A stretch of 31,103 nucleotides of DNA. Source: Hominicoprocola sp037419475. GTDB taxonomy: Bacteria; Bacillota; Clostridia; Oscillospirales; Oscillospiraceae. The stretch spans positions 1 through 31,103 of the forward strand of contig JAXYYF010000061.1 of assembly GCA_037419475.1 (NCBI GenBank), read 5' to 3'. A model generated the notes under the pieces. That model made no database searches, was not told the origin of the DNA, and saw only the letters and a list, made by a program, of their open reading frames with translations. Both the position numbers and the translations under genes were made by a program. Below, in pieces: positions 15,669-24,018 of this stretch (positions are counted from its first letter, which is position 1; every line of letters begins with the position of its first letter).

Positions 15669-15757
15669 ATCGGTGCGGGGAATCCCGTTGTGTAGGTGGT
15701 GTCATCACCTGCGCAGGTGCAAAGGAGCGGCAACTCCTTTGTACTGCCGTGTTTTTT
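15669..15757 (+). ncRNA. Candidate small RNA of about 90 nt
   Basis: The stretch starts at the predicted transcription start after TTGCCC-N17-TATACT and ends in a long stem (15713-15727 with 15734-15747, about 14 bp with two G-U pairs and one bulge) followed by T6 at 15752-15757. A second small stem, AGGTGGT/ATCACCT, lies upstream in it. There is no open reading frame of note. It lies between the divergently transcribed GHKL and ribbon-helix-helix genes. It could be a trans-acting RNA, a decoy, or a terminated leader of the downstream gene. Confidence 0.5.
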
Positions 15758-15778
15758 ACTTTCTGATCGTATTATATG

Positions 15779-15833
15779 ATATCTGCACTCAGATATCAAT
15801 ACACAGATTCCGCAAATATCTGAGTGCAGATAT
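15779..15833. promoter_or_regulatory. Pair of identical palindromic operators
   Basis: Two sites of the form ATATCTG-N4-CAGATAT lie at 15779-15796 and 15816-15833. Each is a palindrome with 7-bp arms. The two are also exact reverse complements of each other over 18 bp (the N4 is CACT in one and AGTG in the other). Their starts are 37 bp apart and they end 17 bp before the -35 box of the small regulator gene. This is the layout of a cooperative, autoregulated operator. Confidence 0.75.
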
Positions 15834-15849
15834 GTCAAAATTGACAATA

Positions 15850-15878
15850 TAGACAAGGAAAGCAAAATGCCTTATACT
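15850..15878 (+). promoter_or_regulatory. Promoter of the ribbon-helix-helix gene
   Basis: TAGACA (15850-15855), a 17-nt spacer and TATACT (15873-15878), each one base from consensus. Transcription would start near 15885, after ATG 15867, which confirms ATG 15909 as the start of the gene. Confidence 0.6.
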
Positions 15879-15908
15879 GATACTATCAATAAAAGGCGGA
15901 GGTACGCA

Positions 15909-16115
15909 ATGTCTACTGAGGAAGCCAAGCGCAGAGCAAAGAAAAAATTCATTGCAGAAAAACTGGAGGGGATCACCTTCCGCGTGCCCGTTGGTCAAAA
16001 ATCCCGCATTCAGGAGCACGCCAAATCTCAGGGGGAATCGACCAACGCCTTTATCTATCGTGCGGTGAACGAGGCCATCGAGCGGGATGAAAAGAAAGAT
16101 GATAGCGAAGTATAG
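15909..16115 (+). CDS. Ribbon-helix-helix (Arc/CopG-like) regulator
   Basis: A 68-residue protein with a basic N-terminus and a ribbon-helix-helix pattern. The beta strand is GITFRVPVGQ, helix one is KSRIQEHAKSQGES and helix two is TNAFIYRAVNEAIERDE. Such proteins dimerise and bind short DNA palindromes through the paired strands. The two palindromes directly upstream are obvious targets. GGCGGAGG lies 7 nt before ATG 15909, and an earlier in-frame ATG at 15867 lies upstream of the predicted transcription start. It sits between the GHKL gene and the helicase operon and could control either or both. It has no toxin gene partner nearby, so an antitoxin role is not supported. Confidence 0.75.
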   Translation: MSTEEAKRRAKKKFIAEKLEGITFRVPVGQKSRIQEHAKSQGESTNAFIYRAVNEAIERDEKKDDSEV

Positions 16116-16417
16116 AGGAAGAAACCTGTCTCCATACTGACACAGGTGATCCGACTGGCGGTGGTTTTTTGAATCTATCAAGTTGGTAGTCGGCCATTGC
16201 GATAATTGGGGGCGGGGAAAAACAGTCGACAAGAAAAATCAGTTTTAAGGCAAAACTGACGCACCCGTATATTTCTTCCTCTATTCCGCTGGCGAAAGTA
16301 GAAGATGTTTCTCTGGTAAAGTAGCTTAAACTAAATCTATTTTTATAAGTAGAGCCGCAGCCACCACCCTTATGACAGGGTGGGAAGAGAATACATCACA
16401 TCAAGCAGACCTGTTTA
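16116..16417. other. Gene-free interval with three hairpins
   Basis: No gene is supportable here. A possible terminator for the regulator gene (ACCTGT/ACAGGT at 16124-16147, with T6 at 16165-16170) is followed by a perfect TCAGTTTT/AAAACTGA hairpin (16239-16259) and a perfect CCACCCT/AGGGTGG hairpin (16364-16383). The last lies shortly upstream of the operon promoter and may be a control element. Confidence 0.45.
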
Positions 16418-16446
16418 TTGGACAAAACTCATTATATACTTATACT
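16418..16446 (+). promoter_or_regulatory. Promoter of the helicase-sigma-nuclease operon
   Basis: TTGGAC (16418-16423), a 17-nt spacer and TATACT (16441-16446). It looks like an ordinary vegetative promoter, so the operon can be read by the host sigma factor. The leader is about 105 nt long. Confidence 0.6.
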
Positions 16447-16557
16447 TAGTAGCATACGTCGGTCGATACAGTGGAAGCAGTACAAAGGCGCATCCCATTG
16501 CCAATATAAAAAGGTATACAAAACTATTACGCTAAGGATAGAGATAAGGGGATTTGT

Positions 16558-18525
16558 ATGAGTGTAAATGTCATAGTATACGGTGCAGAACAAACTTCAG
16601 ATGAGTATGTTGCTGCACTAAAATTAAAACAAATCATACAGGATAGTCTCCCTAATTCTGCAATTGGAGAAATTGTTCTGTTCGCCAGTGCAACCTTGGT
16701 GGGACAAGCGGTGAAAGATGTTGATCTTCTGATGATTGGAGAAGTTCAAAATTACTCTGTCAACGCAGAATTTCAAACTGAAGCCGAAGGCTTTGTCAAG
16801 GATAGAGTTGCAATTTCCAGTTTTTGCACTACTATTGAAATTAAACGACACGATATATCTAGTATCTTTGTAAATGGTACAGATTTCTATGTTAAGTATG
16901 GAACAAGAAATCACTGCGTAACAAGTCAATCCAACAAGCAGAAAATCGCTACTATGAAGTTTTTTGAGAAAACATTGATAGTTTCTCCTTATATAACCAA
17001 TATAATTTGGTTTACTCAAGCGACTCCAGGTGATATCAAGAAACTTTTGACAAACAACGGCCGTACTATGCCATCCAATGTGTTGGGAAGTGACTTCGAT
17101 TTTAAGGAGTTAATGCAACTACTTATCTGGCAGCAGCCGCCACACAAAAGATGGAACGCTTATACTTTCGACTCAAGCTATAATGCTGGTTCTTTACAGG
17201 CAATTCAAAACGCTTTGTCTCTTTTCTCAAAGACAAAGGCACACATGGGCGAAATGACCCGGCGCAGAATTGAGCAGTTAACAAACAAGGCTTTTCAGAC
17301 CAACGCCCTAATTGATCCGCAGGGTAAAGTATCAATCTATTGTGGTCGTGCAGGAACCGGAAAGACTGTTGGTCTAATTCGAACTGCCATACACTTGGTT
17401 GATGAAGGGCAAGCTCGCGTCCTGATGCTTACATATAACAAGGCGCTTGTTTCAGATATCCGCAGATTGTTTGCTTTGGCAGAACTTCCTGATATGTTTG
17501 AAGCGAATTGCTTGCATATCAATACTATGCACTCGTACTTTTTCCAACTCTCCAACGCTGTTCTCTTCAACGGAAAGTTAAACGGAAGTAAGTTCTTGGA
17601 GAAATATGAGTCTATTCTGAAAGAGCTGTTGACATTTATGAGCGATGATGATGATGCTGCTGAAATGGTCAAGGAGGTTTGTTTTTCAGATAGCTCTCTT
17701 GATTGGGACTATGTGCTAATTGATGAAGCGCAAGATTGGAGCAACTTAGAGCGTGATATTGTCCTCAAGCTATTTGATAAGGGTAAAATTATCGTTGCAG
17801 ACGGCGGACAGCAGTTTGTTCGGCGAATCAATGTGTGCGATTGGTCTGCGGTTCGAGATAGAAATAACATAAAACTGAAATACTGTTTACGACAAAAAGA
17901 AAATCTCGTAGCTTTTGTCAATGCCTATTCCCAGAAACTTGATATTCTTGGAAGCAAGGTTCTAACTAAGAACAATATGCCTGGGGGCAAGGTGATTATT
18001 ACGACGGACGATAAACTTTTTGATGTACACAACCAAGAGATGCAGCGCCTGTCCGGCGCCGGAAATATTGCTTATGATATGCTTTATCTGGTCCCACATG
18101 CGTTAGTGAAACGAAGCTATGGAGACAGTTCATTTTCTCTGAAAACAAAATTTGAACAAAACGGAATCCATATTTGGGATGGCACAGCATCCAACAATAG
18201 AGAGAGCTTTTCCATCGATGCGGAGGAAGTAAGGCTCCTTCAATATGATTCAGCCAGAGGACTTGAGGGATGGACAGTAGTTTGTATGGACTTTGATGTG
18301 TTCTTAGAAGAGAAATCCGCCGAATATCAAGACGAAACTGTGGATGCACTAATGCTTGAAAGTCCGAAGGAACGCAAGAAAAAGCATCTATACAATTGGG
18401 CGATGATTCCGCTGACAAGGGCAATCGATACTATCATCATTACAATTAAAAGTCCAACTTCTGAAACAGCAAGGTTACTCAAGGAGATATCAGAGGAGCA
18501 TCCTGATTTCGTAAGTTGGCTATAA
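16558..18525 (+). CDS. NERD-like nuclease-SF1 helicase fusion
   Basis: A 655-residue protein. Residues about 10-115 show a nuclease-like pattern, DVDLLMIG (Asp54/Asp56) followed by IEIKRHD (Glu94-x-Lys96), resembling NERD and other PD-(D/E)XK domains. From about residue 255 an SF1 (UvrD/Rep-like) helicase follows, with Walker A GRAGTGKT (263-270), Walker B LIDEAQD (Asp389, Glu390), an ARGLEGWTVV motif V and PLTRAIDTIIIT as motif VI. It should bind, unwind and possibly cut nucleic acid with ATP. AAGGGG lies 7 nt before ATG 16558. It is the first gene of an AT-rich operon, followed after 24 nt by a sigma factor gene. The role is probably defence or DNA repair, which is inferred from domains and context. 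Confidence 0.8.
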   Translation: MSVNVIVYGAEQTSDEYVAALKLKQIIQDSLPNSAIGEIVLFASATLVGQAVKDVDLLMIGEVQNYSVNAEFQTEAEGFVKDRVAISSFCTTIEIKRHDISSIFVNGTDFYVKYGTRNHCVTSQSNKQKIATMKFFEKTLIVSPYITNIIWFTQATPGDIKKLLTNNGRTMPSNVLGSDFDFKELMQLLIWQQPPHKRWNAYTFDSSYNAGSLQAIQNALSLFSKTKAHMGEMTRRRIEQLTNKAFQTNALIDPQGKVSIYCGRAGTGKTVGLIRTAIHLVDEGQARVLMLTYNKALVSDIRRLFALAELPDMFEANCLHINTMHSYFFQLSNAVLFNGKLNGSKFLEKYESILKELLTFMSDDDDAAEMVKEVCFSDSSLDWDYVLIDEAQDWSNLERDIVLKLFDKGKIIVADGGQQFVRRINVCDWSAVRDRNNIKLKYCLRQKENLVAFVNAYSQKLDILGSKVLTKNNMPGGKVIITTDDKLFDVHNQEMQRLSGAGNIAYDMLYLVPHALVKRSYGDSSFSLKTKFEQNGIHIWDGTASNNRESFSIDAEEVRLLQYDSARGLEGWTVVCMDFDVFLEEKSAEYQDETVDALMLESPKERKKKHLYNWAMIPLTRAIDTIIITIKSPTSETARLLKEISEEHPDFVSWL

Positions 18526-18549
18526 ACAGGAAAAGGAGGCAGGATAGTC

Positions 18550-19662
18550 ATGAATGAGAAAATCATCCTTAGTATGGCAGAGCCATATGTAAAAGATGAT
18601 GCGATCACTTATGACGAATTTGACCATCTATTCTCTATCCTGTCGCGTAAAGAGCAATATAAAGTCAGTGATATTCTTTTCGATAACGGAATAAACCTTG
18701 TTGATAGCCATATTGCGGAGGATGCCCTTGTCCTCGACATAGATGTCGTGGATGATTTGGCAGAAGACCTCTCAGCCGATGACTTTGAAATTCTCTATGA
18801 TGAAGATCTCTTTGGAGATAAAAGTTCTGGTAGTGCGCACTTTGAAGAACTGGTCATAAATAAAAAAGTCCGTCAATCTAACGAGATTCTTTGCAACTTA
18901 ATTCAGCAAGGCAACCGCCAAGCGGTACAGGATCTTTGCGTCAAGAATCATGGCTTGGTAAGTAAATATGCCTTTGCTTATGAAAAGCGGTATGCGAACA
19001 GGCTCGATTTAGAAGACTTGGAGCAAGTCGGATTTGAGGGATTGATCAAAGCGGCTCAAAAGTTCGATTTACAACTGGGAGGTTCGTTTAGTACATATGC
19101 TGTTCATTGGATAAAGCAAGCCATTGCCAGAGAAATCATGGATCATGGATATGCCATCCGCATTCCGGTACATATGATGGAGCGAATAAATAAGGTCATC
19201 GCTGTGGATAATCGGTTTGCAAGCGAAGGTATCCCGCTATCGGAAAGACTTCATTGCGTCGCTGATGAACTCGGTATTAGCGAAGAGGATGTAAGAGAAG
19301 CCATAGTCCTCAGAAACAATTATCTCATGTATGCTTCATTAGATACACCTGTTGGAGAAGACCAAGACTCCGTTTTAGGTGATTTTATCCCTATGGACGA
19401 GGACCTTTCCGTAGAACAAATTGTTCTGGATAACGAACTTCGCCATGAGTTGGGGACTGTAATTGCCACCTTAAAACCAAGAGAGCAGAAAATTCTTAAA
19501 TTACGTTGTGGGTGGGATGATAATCGTCCAAGAACATTAGAGGAAATTGGAAATCTTTTTGGTTTAACGAGAGAACGGATTCGCCAGATTGAGACAAAGG
19601 CAATCCGTAGGATGCGTCATCCTTCGCGTTCTCGTCTGATTAAAATTTTCTGGGAGGAGTAA
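18550..19662 (+). CDS. Primary-type sigma-70 factor in a helicase operon
   Basis: A 370-residue RpoD-like sigma factor. Residues 19-52 (ITYDEFDHLF... to ...GINLVD) resemble region 1.1. An acidic linker follows, then region 2 (about 105-200), region 3 (about 200-280) and region 4 with a helix-turn-helix (LEEIGNLFGLTRERIRQIE, 331-349). Region 2.3/2.4 reads FSTYAVHWIKQAIAR. By alignment with E. coli sigma-70, Gly178 replaces Tyr425, His186 replaces Trp433 and Ala193 replaces Thr440, all residues that read or open the -10 element, while Trp434 and Gln437 are kept. A separate promoter preference is thus likely. AGGAGG precedes ATG 18550. The stop lies 2 nt before the next gene, implying translational coupling. 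It is not sigK, which is at 25015. Confidence 0.88.
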   Translation: MNEKIILSMAEPYVKDDAITYDEFDHLFSILSRKEQYKVSDILFDNGINLVDSHIAEDALVLDIDVVDDLAEDLSADDFEILYDEDLFGDKSSGSAHFEELVINKKVRQSNEILCNLIQQGNRQAVQDLCVKNHGLVSKYAFAYEKRYANRLDLEDLEQVGFEGLIKAAQKFDLQLGGSFSTYAVHWIKQAIAREIMDHGYAIRIPVHMMERINKVIAVDNRFASEGIPLSERLHCVADELGISEEDVREAIVLRNNYLMYASLDTPVGEDQDSVLGDFIPMDEDLSVEQIVLDNELRHELGTVIATLKPREQKILKLRCGWDDNRPRTLEEIGNLFGLTRERIRQIETKAIRRMRHPSRSRLIKIFWEE

Positions 19663-19664
19663 AC

Positions 19665-22600
19665 ATGGCTAACAGTGTGATAGCAAACTGCATTAGAACT
19701 AAAATTGAAAGTCTTAATATAGGGAACGATGCAATCGTTGTGCTGAAGGGTATTCCTCTATCCATCGTTGACGATACTGTTGGAAGCATCGATTTGTCGA
19801 GTGTTGTTTCCAACAAGTTAGGGTACTTTATGGCCATATTTGGTCATAGACATTTTTTGACATATGAAGAGTTTCTCCTTCTTGCTGATTTTATCGTCAC
19901 ACAGTATAAGGAAATCTACATTCTAAATAACAACATTTACATGGAGCAGTTCCCTGTAGAGGAATGTTTCCCTGATGCGATTCGGGCCGGCCTTTTGACG
20001 CATTTTGACGAGTCTGAGGAAGGAGAAACTGACAGTCGCTACATTGGTGATATTGATGAATACATTTCAATTTTTGCGGGGCTGAAAGAATACAACGGGT
20101 ATTTAATGGGTGCCTATTGCTCTGTTCCTGCTTTACACAGTCCCAAAGTCATAACTGTAAATGTCTTTGAAAGCAGTTGTGAGGATTTAATGTATTCAGC
20201 TAATCAGAGCGATGATTTTATTGAGATTATCGAAGAATCTGACTACATAAACTTTGTGAAGTTGCTGTTTGCCGAACCGGACGAAATCTATGTTCGTATT
20301 TCCAATTACACAGGTGACACCAATAAGCTGAAAGATCACATTGCCGTTATCTCCCATTATTGGCAAGAGTACACGGAAGTATTTATCCTTCAAGTACAGG
20401 AACTCGAGGCCGAATATTCTCATCGTAACGAGTACAGCGAGATTTTGAGCAGATTCTGGGGATACCCCTCCTTCAGAAATTTGCCTGTTTATGATATGAC
20501 CACGCTTGAACGCGGCGAAAAAGTTGTTAAGCAGGTCTCTCAGGAGAGTATCATTGCAAACTTGGTTGAGGAAGTGGAAAACTGCGGTGAAGGGAAAGAC
20601 TTCCGTGATGTTTTTGTCACAGCTCCTACTGGTGCCGGTAAATCTGTAATGTTTCAGGTGCCAGCTATCTATCTTGCTAAAAAGTATAATCTGTTGACAA
20701 TAGTCATTTCTCCCCTTATCGGTTTGATGAACGACCAAGTTAAGAATCTGGAACTGAAGAACTATCCTTTTGCAAAAACAATCAACTCTGATATTTCCCC
20801 TATCATCAAGCAAGATATCATTGAGAAGGTATCCGATGGACAATATCATATTCTTTATCTTTCTCCAGAGACTCTACTTAGCCGTAGTGATGTTGAGCAG
20901 TTGATTGGCGACAGAACCATCGGCATGATTGTAATTGACGAGGCTCACATCGTCACCACTTGGGGTAAGCAGTTCCGCCCAGACTACTGGTACTTGGGAG
21001 ATCATATCCGAAAGCTTAGAAAACAGCAGTTGAAAGCAAAGGGGCGTTCCTTCGTAATTGGTACATTTACCGCAACCGCTATTTACCACGGCTTGGAGGA
21101 TATGTACACAGAAACCATCAACAGCCTCCATATGCTTAGTCCCATCACATATCTGGGCTATGTAAAGCGTGGGGACATTGATATTGTCATTAACCACCCG
21201 CAAAAGCCAAAGGGTATTCGGGCAGAGTATGAGTTAGATAAGTTTGAACAGATCGAAACGATACTTCACCGCGCTCTTATTACTGACAAAAAGACACTTA
21301 TCTACTTCCCAACGGTAGCGCTGATTGAACGATGCTATGAATACTTCAAAAGCAAACACAAGGTTGAGCATATTGCAGTTTATCACGGCTCACTGAGTAA
21401 AGATGCGAAGCAAGAAAACTATGAAAAGTTTCTTGCTAAGGATAAGTTGGTCATGTTTGCAACAAAAGCTTTCGGTATGGGTATCGACATCAATGATATT
21501 GAATTGGTAGTTCACTTTGCACCAACCGGTAATGTATGTGATTACGTTCAGGAGATTGGTCGTGCTGCAAGGCGAGAAGATTTAAGAGGTGAAGCGCTTT
21601 ACTACTATAATTCTCGCGACTTTAAGCACATCAACCGCTTGCACGGCATGTCAACCATTCAAAAGTATCAGCTGATTAAAGTCATTGAAAAAGTTGATGA
21701 ACTCTATTATCAGAGTATGAAAGCCGGCAATCGCAGAGATTTTACCAAAAAGCGAAATGCTATGTTGCTCGATGCCGAGAACTTCACATATATTTTTGGG
21801 TCTCCGGTTAGCGATGAAGACAGCAATGTTAACAAGGTAAAGACAGCGCTGCTCTTGATTCAGAAAGACTTTGAATCGAAGATAGGCTTTTCTCCGATTA
21901 CAGTTCGTCCAATTCCTATGTTCTCTGTTGGCTTCTTTGCCATTGCGCCCACTATTCAGCGGCGCTTGCAGCAACACTATCGCAATTCTGTAGAGGAAAT
22001 TGACAGCGATAAACACATCTGCCGTGTTCTGTTGAGCACAATTTGGGAAAAGGACTACAAGACTTTGTCATTCCCAAAGTTCAAATATCTCCTTTATACA
22101 AAGGACCAGGAAAATTTGGACTTAGTGACCAAATATCCTATGAGTCCCGCATTGTGCGTAACTGTCACATACAGCGATGACTATTCCAGCGCATTTAGGA
22201 GTATTTGGAGTTCCTTGAAGGGTTTCATTGGACAAAAAGTTATTTCTGGCGAGCATACTGCTGTTTCTGAAATTGTGGATGAAATTTCATCTTCCTGCGG
22301 GTTGAGTAAATACAAGTCGCAGGCGATTTGTGAAGTTGTTATTGCCTCCATGGATTCGTACAGAAAGAATTTTGCCCGAACAGCGACTCCCATTGTTCTC
22401 GAAAGAACTACCAACAATGGCAAAACAAAATATCAGTTTAATGTTGCGGTCAATTCGTATTTCCAGTGGGTAGAATCCGGTTTGCGCAAAATTGAAACTG
22501 AAACTAACGGAGGACGCCTGTATATCGTCAACGACAACGGTAACAGCAAACTGGCTAAAGAATATAGCGTGATTTTAGGCATTCTTGAATCCATGGGTAT

Positions 22601-22889
22601 TCTCACCTTTGAAATGATCGGCGGAGCTAATAGCCAGCTGTACATCTATATCAACCAGATTCAGGCTTTGAAAAACATCCTCAATGCCCCCCATAATTAT
22701 CACAACAGATTGTTAGAGGCGGTAGCTGAGAGGCATTTGATTTCTGTCAAAATGCTGACATATCTGTATGAAGGTGATTTCACCAATGAGGATCGCTGGG
22801 ATTTGCTTGAAAACTATTTTCTCGGTGTAATTCCCGAAAAGGTAAAGCATGATTGCAAGCAGGAACGTCCCGACATCATTTTTGATTAA
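19665..22889 (+). CDS. Large RecQ-like SF2 DEAH helicase
   Basis: A 1074-residue protein. About 310 N-terminal residues have no domain that I recognise. The helicase core follows, with Walker A APTGAGKS (Lys326), DEAH (425-428), a TFTAT motif III, YHGS and the QEIGRAARRED motif VI (near 630-640), all closest to RecQ. The RecQ C-terminal zinc-binding cysteines (the CRR...C pattern) are absent. About 420 further residues, including a possible winged-helix region, are unassigned. It should translocate on or unwind DNA with ATP. GGGAGGAG at the end of the sigma gene serves as its ribosome binding site. Size and flanking regions set it apart from housekeeping RecQ (about 600 residues), so a dedicated role in this operon is likely. 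Confidence 0.82.
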   Translation: MANSVIANCIRTKIESLNIGNDAIVVLKGIPLSIVDDTVGSIDLSSVVSNKLGYFMAIFGHRHFLTYEEFLLLADFIVTQYKEIYILNNNIYMEQFPVEECFPDAIRAGLLTHFDESEEGETDSRYIGDIDEYISIFAGLKEYNGYLMGAYCSVPALHSPKVITVNVFESSCEDLMYSANQSDDFIEIIEESDYINFVKLLFAEPDEIYVRISNYTGDTNKLKDHIAVISHYWQEYTEVFILQVQELEAEYSHRNEYSEILSRFWGYPSFRNLPVYDMTTLERGEKVVKQVSQESIIANLVEEVENCGEGKDFRDVFVTAPTGAGKSVMFQVPAIYLAKKYNLLTIVISPLIGLMNDQVKNLELKNYPFAKTINSDISPIIKQDIIEKVSDGQYHILYLSPETLLSRSDVEQLIGDRTIGMIVIDEAHIVTTWGKQFRPDYWYLGDHIRKLRKQQLKAKGRSFVIGTFTATAIYHGLEDMYTETINSLHMLSPITYLGYVKRGDIDIVINHPQKPKGIRAEYELDKFEQIETILHRALITDKKTLIYFPTVALIERCYEYFKSKHKVEHIAVYHGSLSKDAKQENYEKFLAKDKLVMFATKAFGMGIDINDIELVVHFAPTGNVCDYVQEIGRAARREDLRGEALYYYNSRDFKHINRLHGMSTIQKYQLIKVIEKVDELYYQSMKAGNRRDFTKKRNAMLLDAENFTYIFGSPVSDEDSNVNKVKTALLLIQKDFESKIGFSPITVRPIPMFSVGFFAIAPTIQRRLQQHYRNSVEEIDSDKHICRVLLSTIWEKDYKTLSFPKFKYLLYTKDQENLDLVTKYPMSPALCVTVTYSDDYSSAFRSIWSSLKGFIGQKVISGEHTAVSEIVDEISSSCGLSKYKSQAICEVVIASMDSYRKNFARTATPIVLERTTNNGKTKYQFNVAVNSYFQWVESGLRKIETETNGGRLYIVNDNGNSKLAKEYSVILGILESMGILTFEMIGGANSQLYIYINQIQALKNILNAPHNYHNRLLEAVAERHLISVKMLTYLYEGDFTNEDRWDLLENYFLGVIPEKVKHDCKQERPDIIFD

Positions 22890-22989
22890 CTTGCGATATA
22901 AAGTATTCAGATAGATGCTGCAGCAAAATGAGCAGGCAAGTTTACGGCCCTTTTAGGCTATATAGCAAAAAGCTATCGGAGGACAACTT

Positions 22990-24018
22990 ATGAATGAATT
23001 GATAAGCAGTAAACTCATCGAACAAATTAAAACCCTGCTTGAGGCTTCACGACAAAAAGTCGCTGTTGAGGTAAACACAACGCTGCTCCATACTTATTGG
23101 CAGATCGGTAAAATTATCGTTGAGGAAGAGACTCTGCATGTTGGTGATGTGGAATATGAAAAGCAATCCCTGCGTCAACTCTCAAAAGCACTCACGCCGG
23201 AGTTTGGCAAAGGATTTTCGCGTTCCAATCTTTCCAATATGCGCCAGTTTTATCTGACACACAAAGATGTCCAGACAGCGTCTGGACAGTTATCGTGGTC
23301 GCATTATTGTGAACTGCAAGCTATCTCGGACGAGCAGAAACGCAGCTTTTATGAAAAAGAGTGCATCAACTCCCGTTGGTCAGTTCGTGAGCTTCGCCGC
23401 CAAATCGACAGTTCGCTCTTTGAAAGATTACTGCTTTCAAACGGGGATACGAACAAAGAAAAGGTGCTGTCTCTCGCACTGAAAGGCAACGAGATATCTA
23501 CTCCCGCAGACATCATTCGTGATCCGTATGTGTTTGAGTTTCTTGGATTGCCTGAAGATAAACCGGTAATGGAAAGCGATCTTGAAAAGGCACTTGTGGA
23601 GCAGATTGAGAAGTTCCTACTTGAACTTGGCCGTGGTTTCATGTTTGTCGGCACGCAACAGCGTGTAACCTTTTCAAATCACCACTATTATGTGGATATG
23701 GTTTTTTACAACAAAATCCTGCGTTCATATGTGCTAATCGAGCTGAAAACCACGAAACTTATGCCGGAAGCTGTTGGACAACTCAATATGTATTTGAACT
23801 ACTATGCAAACGAAGTCAATGACGAGGATGATAATCCGCCCATCGGTATCATTCTCTGCACAGATAAAGGAAATTTTGATGTGCAGTATGCTCTTGGCGG
23901 TTTGTCCAATCAGATATTCGCTTCAAAGTATGTACTGTATCTGCCCGACAAAGAGCAGTTGATTAGACAGGTTGAAACCGTTTTGAAAAAGTGGCATAAT
24001 AACGGGGGAATTTCATGA
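22990..24018 (+). CDS. DUF1016 (YhcG-like) PD-(D/E)XK nuclease domain protein
   Basis: A 342-residue protein of the YhcG/DUF1016 family. The N-terminal part (residues about 10-160) has the family's TLLHTYWQIGKIIVEEE and FSRSNLSNMRQFY motifs. The C-terminal part is a nuclease with YYVDMVFYN (Asp236) and LIELKTTK (Glu251, Lys253), followed by GQLNMYLNYY. The family is often found inside restriction-modification and other defence loci, with little biochemistry known. CGGAGGAC precedes ATG 22990. It follows the helicase after 100 nt, in which I see no strong promoter or terminator, so it is probably the last gene of the operon. Confidence 0.88.
   Translation: MNELISSKLIEQIKTLLEASRQKVAVEVNTTLLHTYWQIGKIIVEEETLHVGDVEYEKQSLRQLSKALTPEFGKGFSRSNLSNMRQFYLTHKDVQTASGQLSWSHYCELQAISDEQKRSFYEKECINSRWSVRELRRQIDSSLFERLLLSNGDTNKEKVLSLALKGNEISTPADIIRDPYVFEFLGLPEDKPVMESDLEKALVEQIEKFLLELGRGFMFVGTQQRVTFSNHHYYVDMVFYNKILRSYVLIELKTTKLMPEAVGQLNMYLNYYANEVNDEDDNPPIGIILCTDKGNFDVQYALGGLSNQIFASKYVLYLPDKEQLIRQVETVLKKWHNNGGIS

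Noticed and set aside
15909..16115. Antitoxin of a toxin-antitoxin pair
   Set aside because: The ribbon-helix-helix protein has no small toxin gene directly before or after it. A stand-alone regulator fits better.
22890..22989. Separate promoter for the DUF1016 gene
   Set aside because: The 100-nt gap has AT-rich stretches but no well-spaced -35/-10 pair that I could defend.
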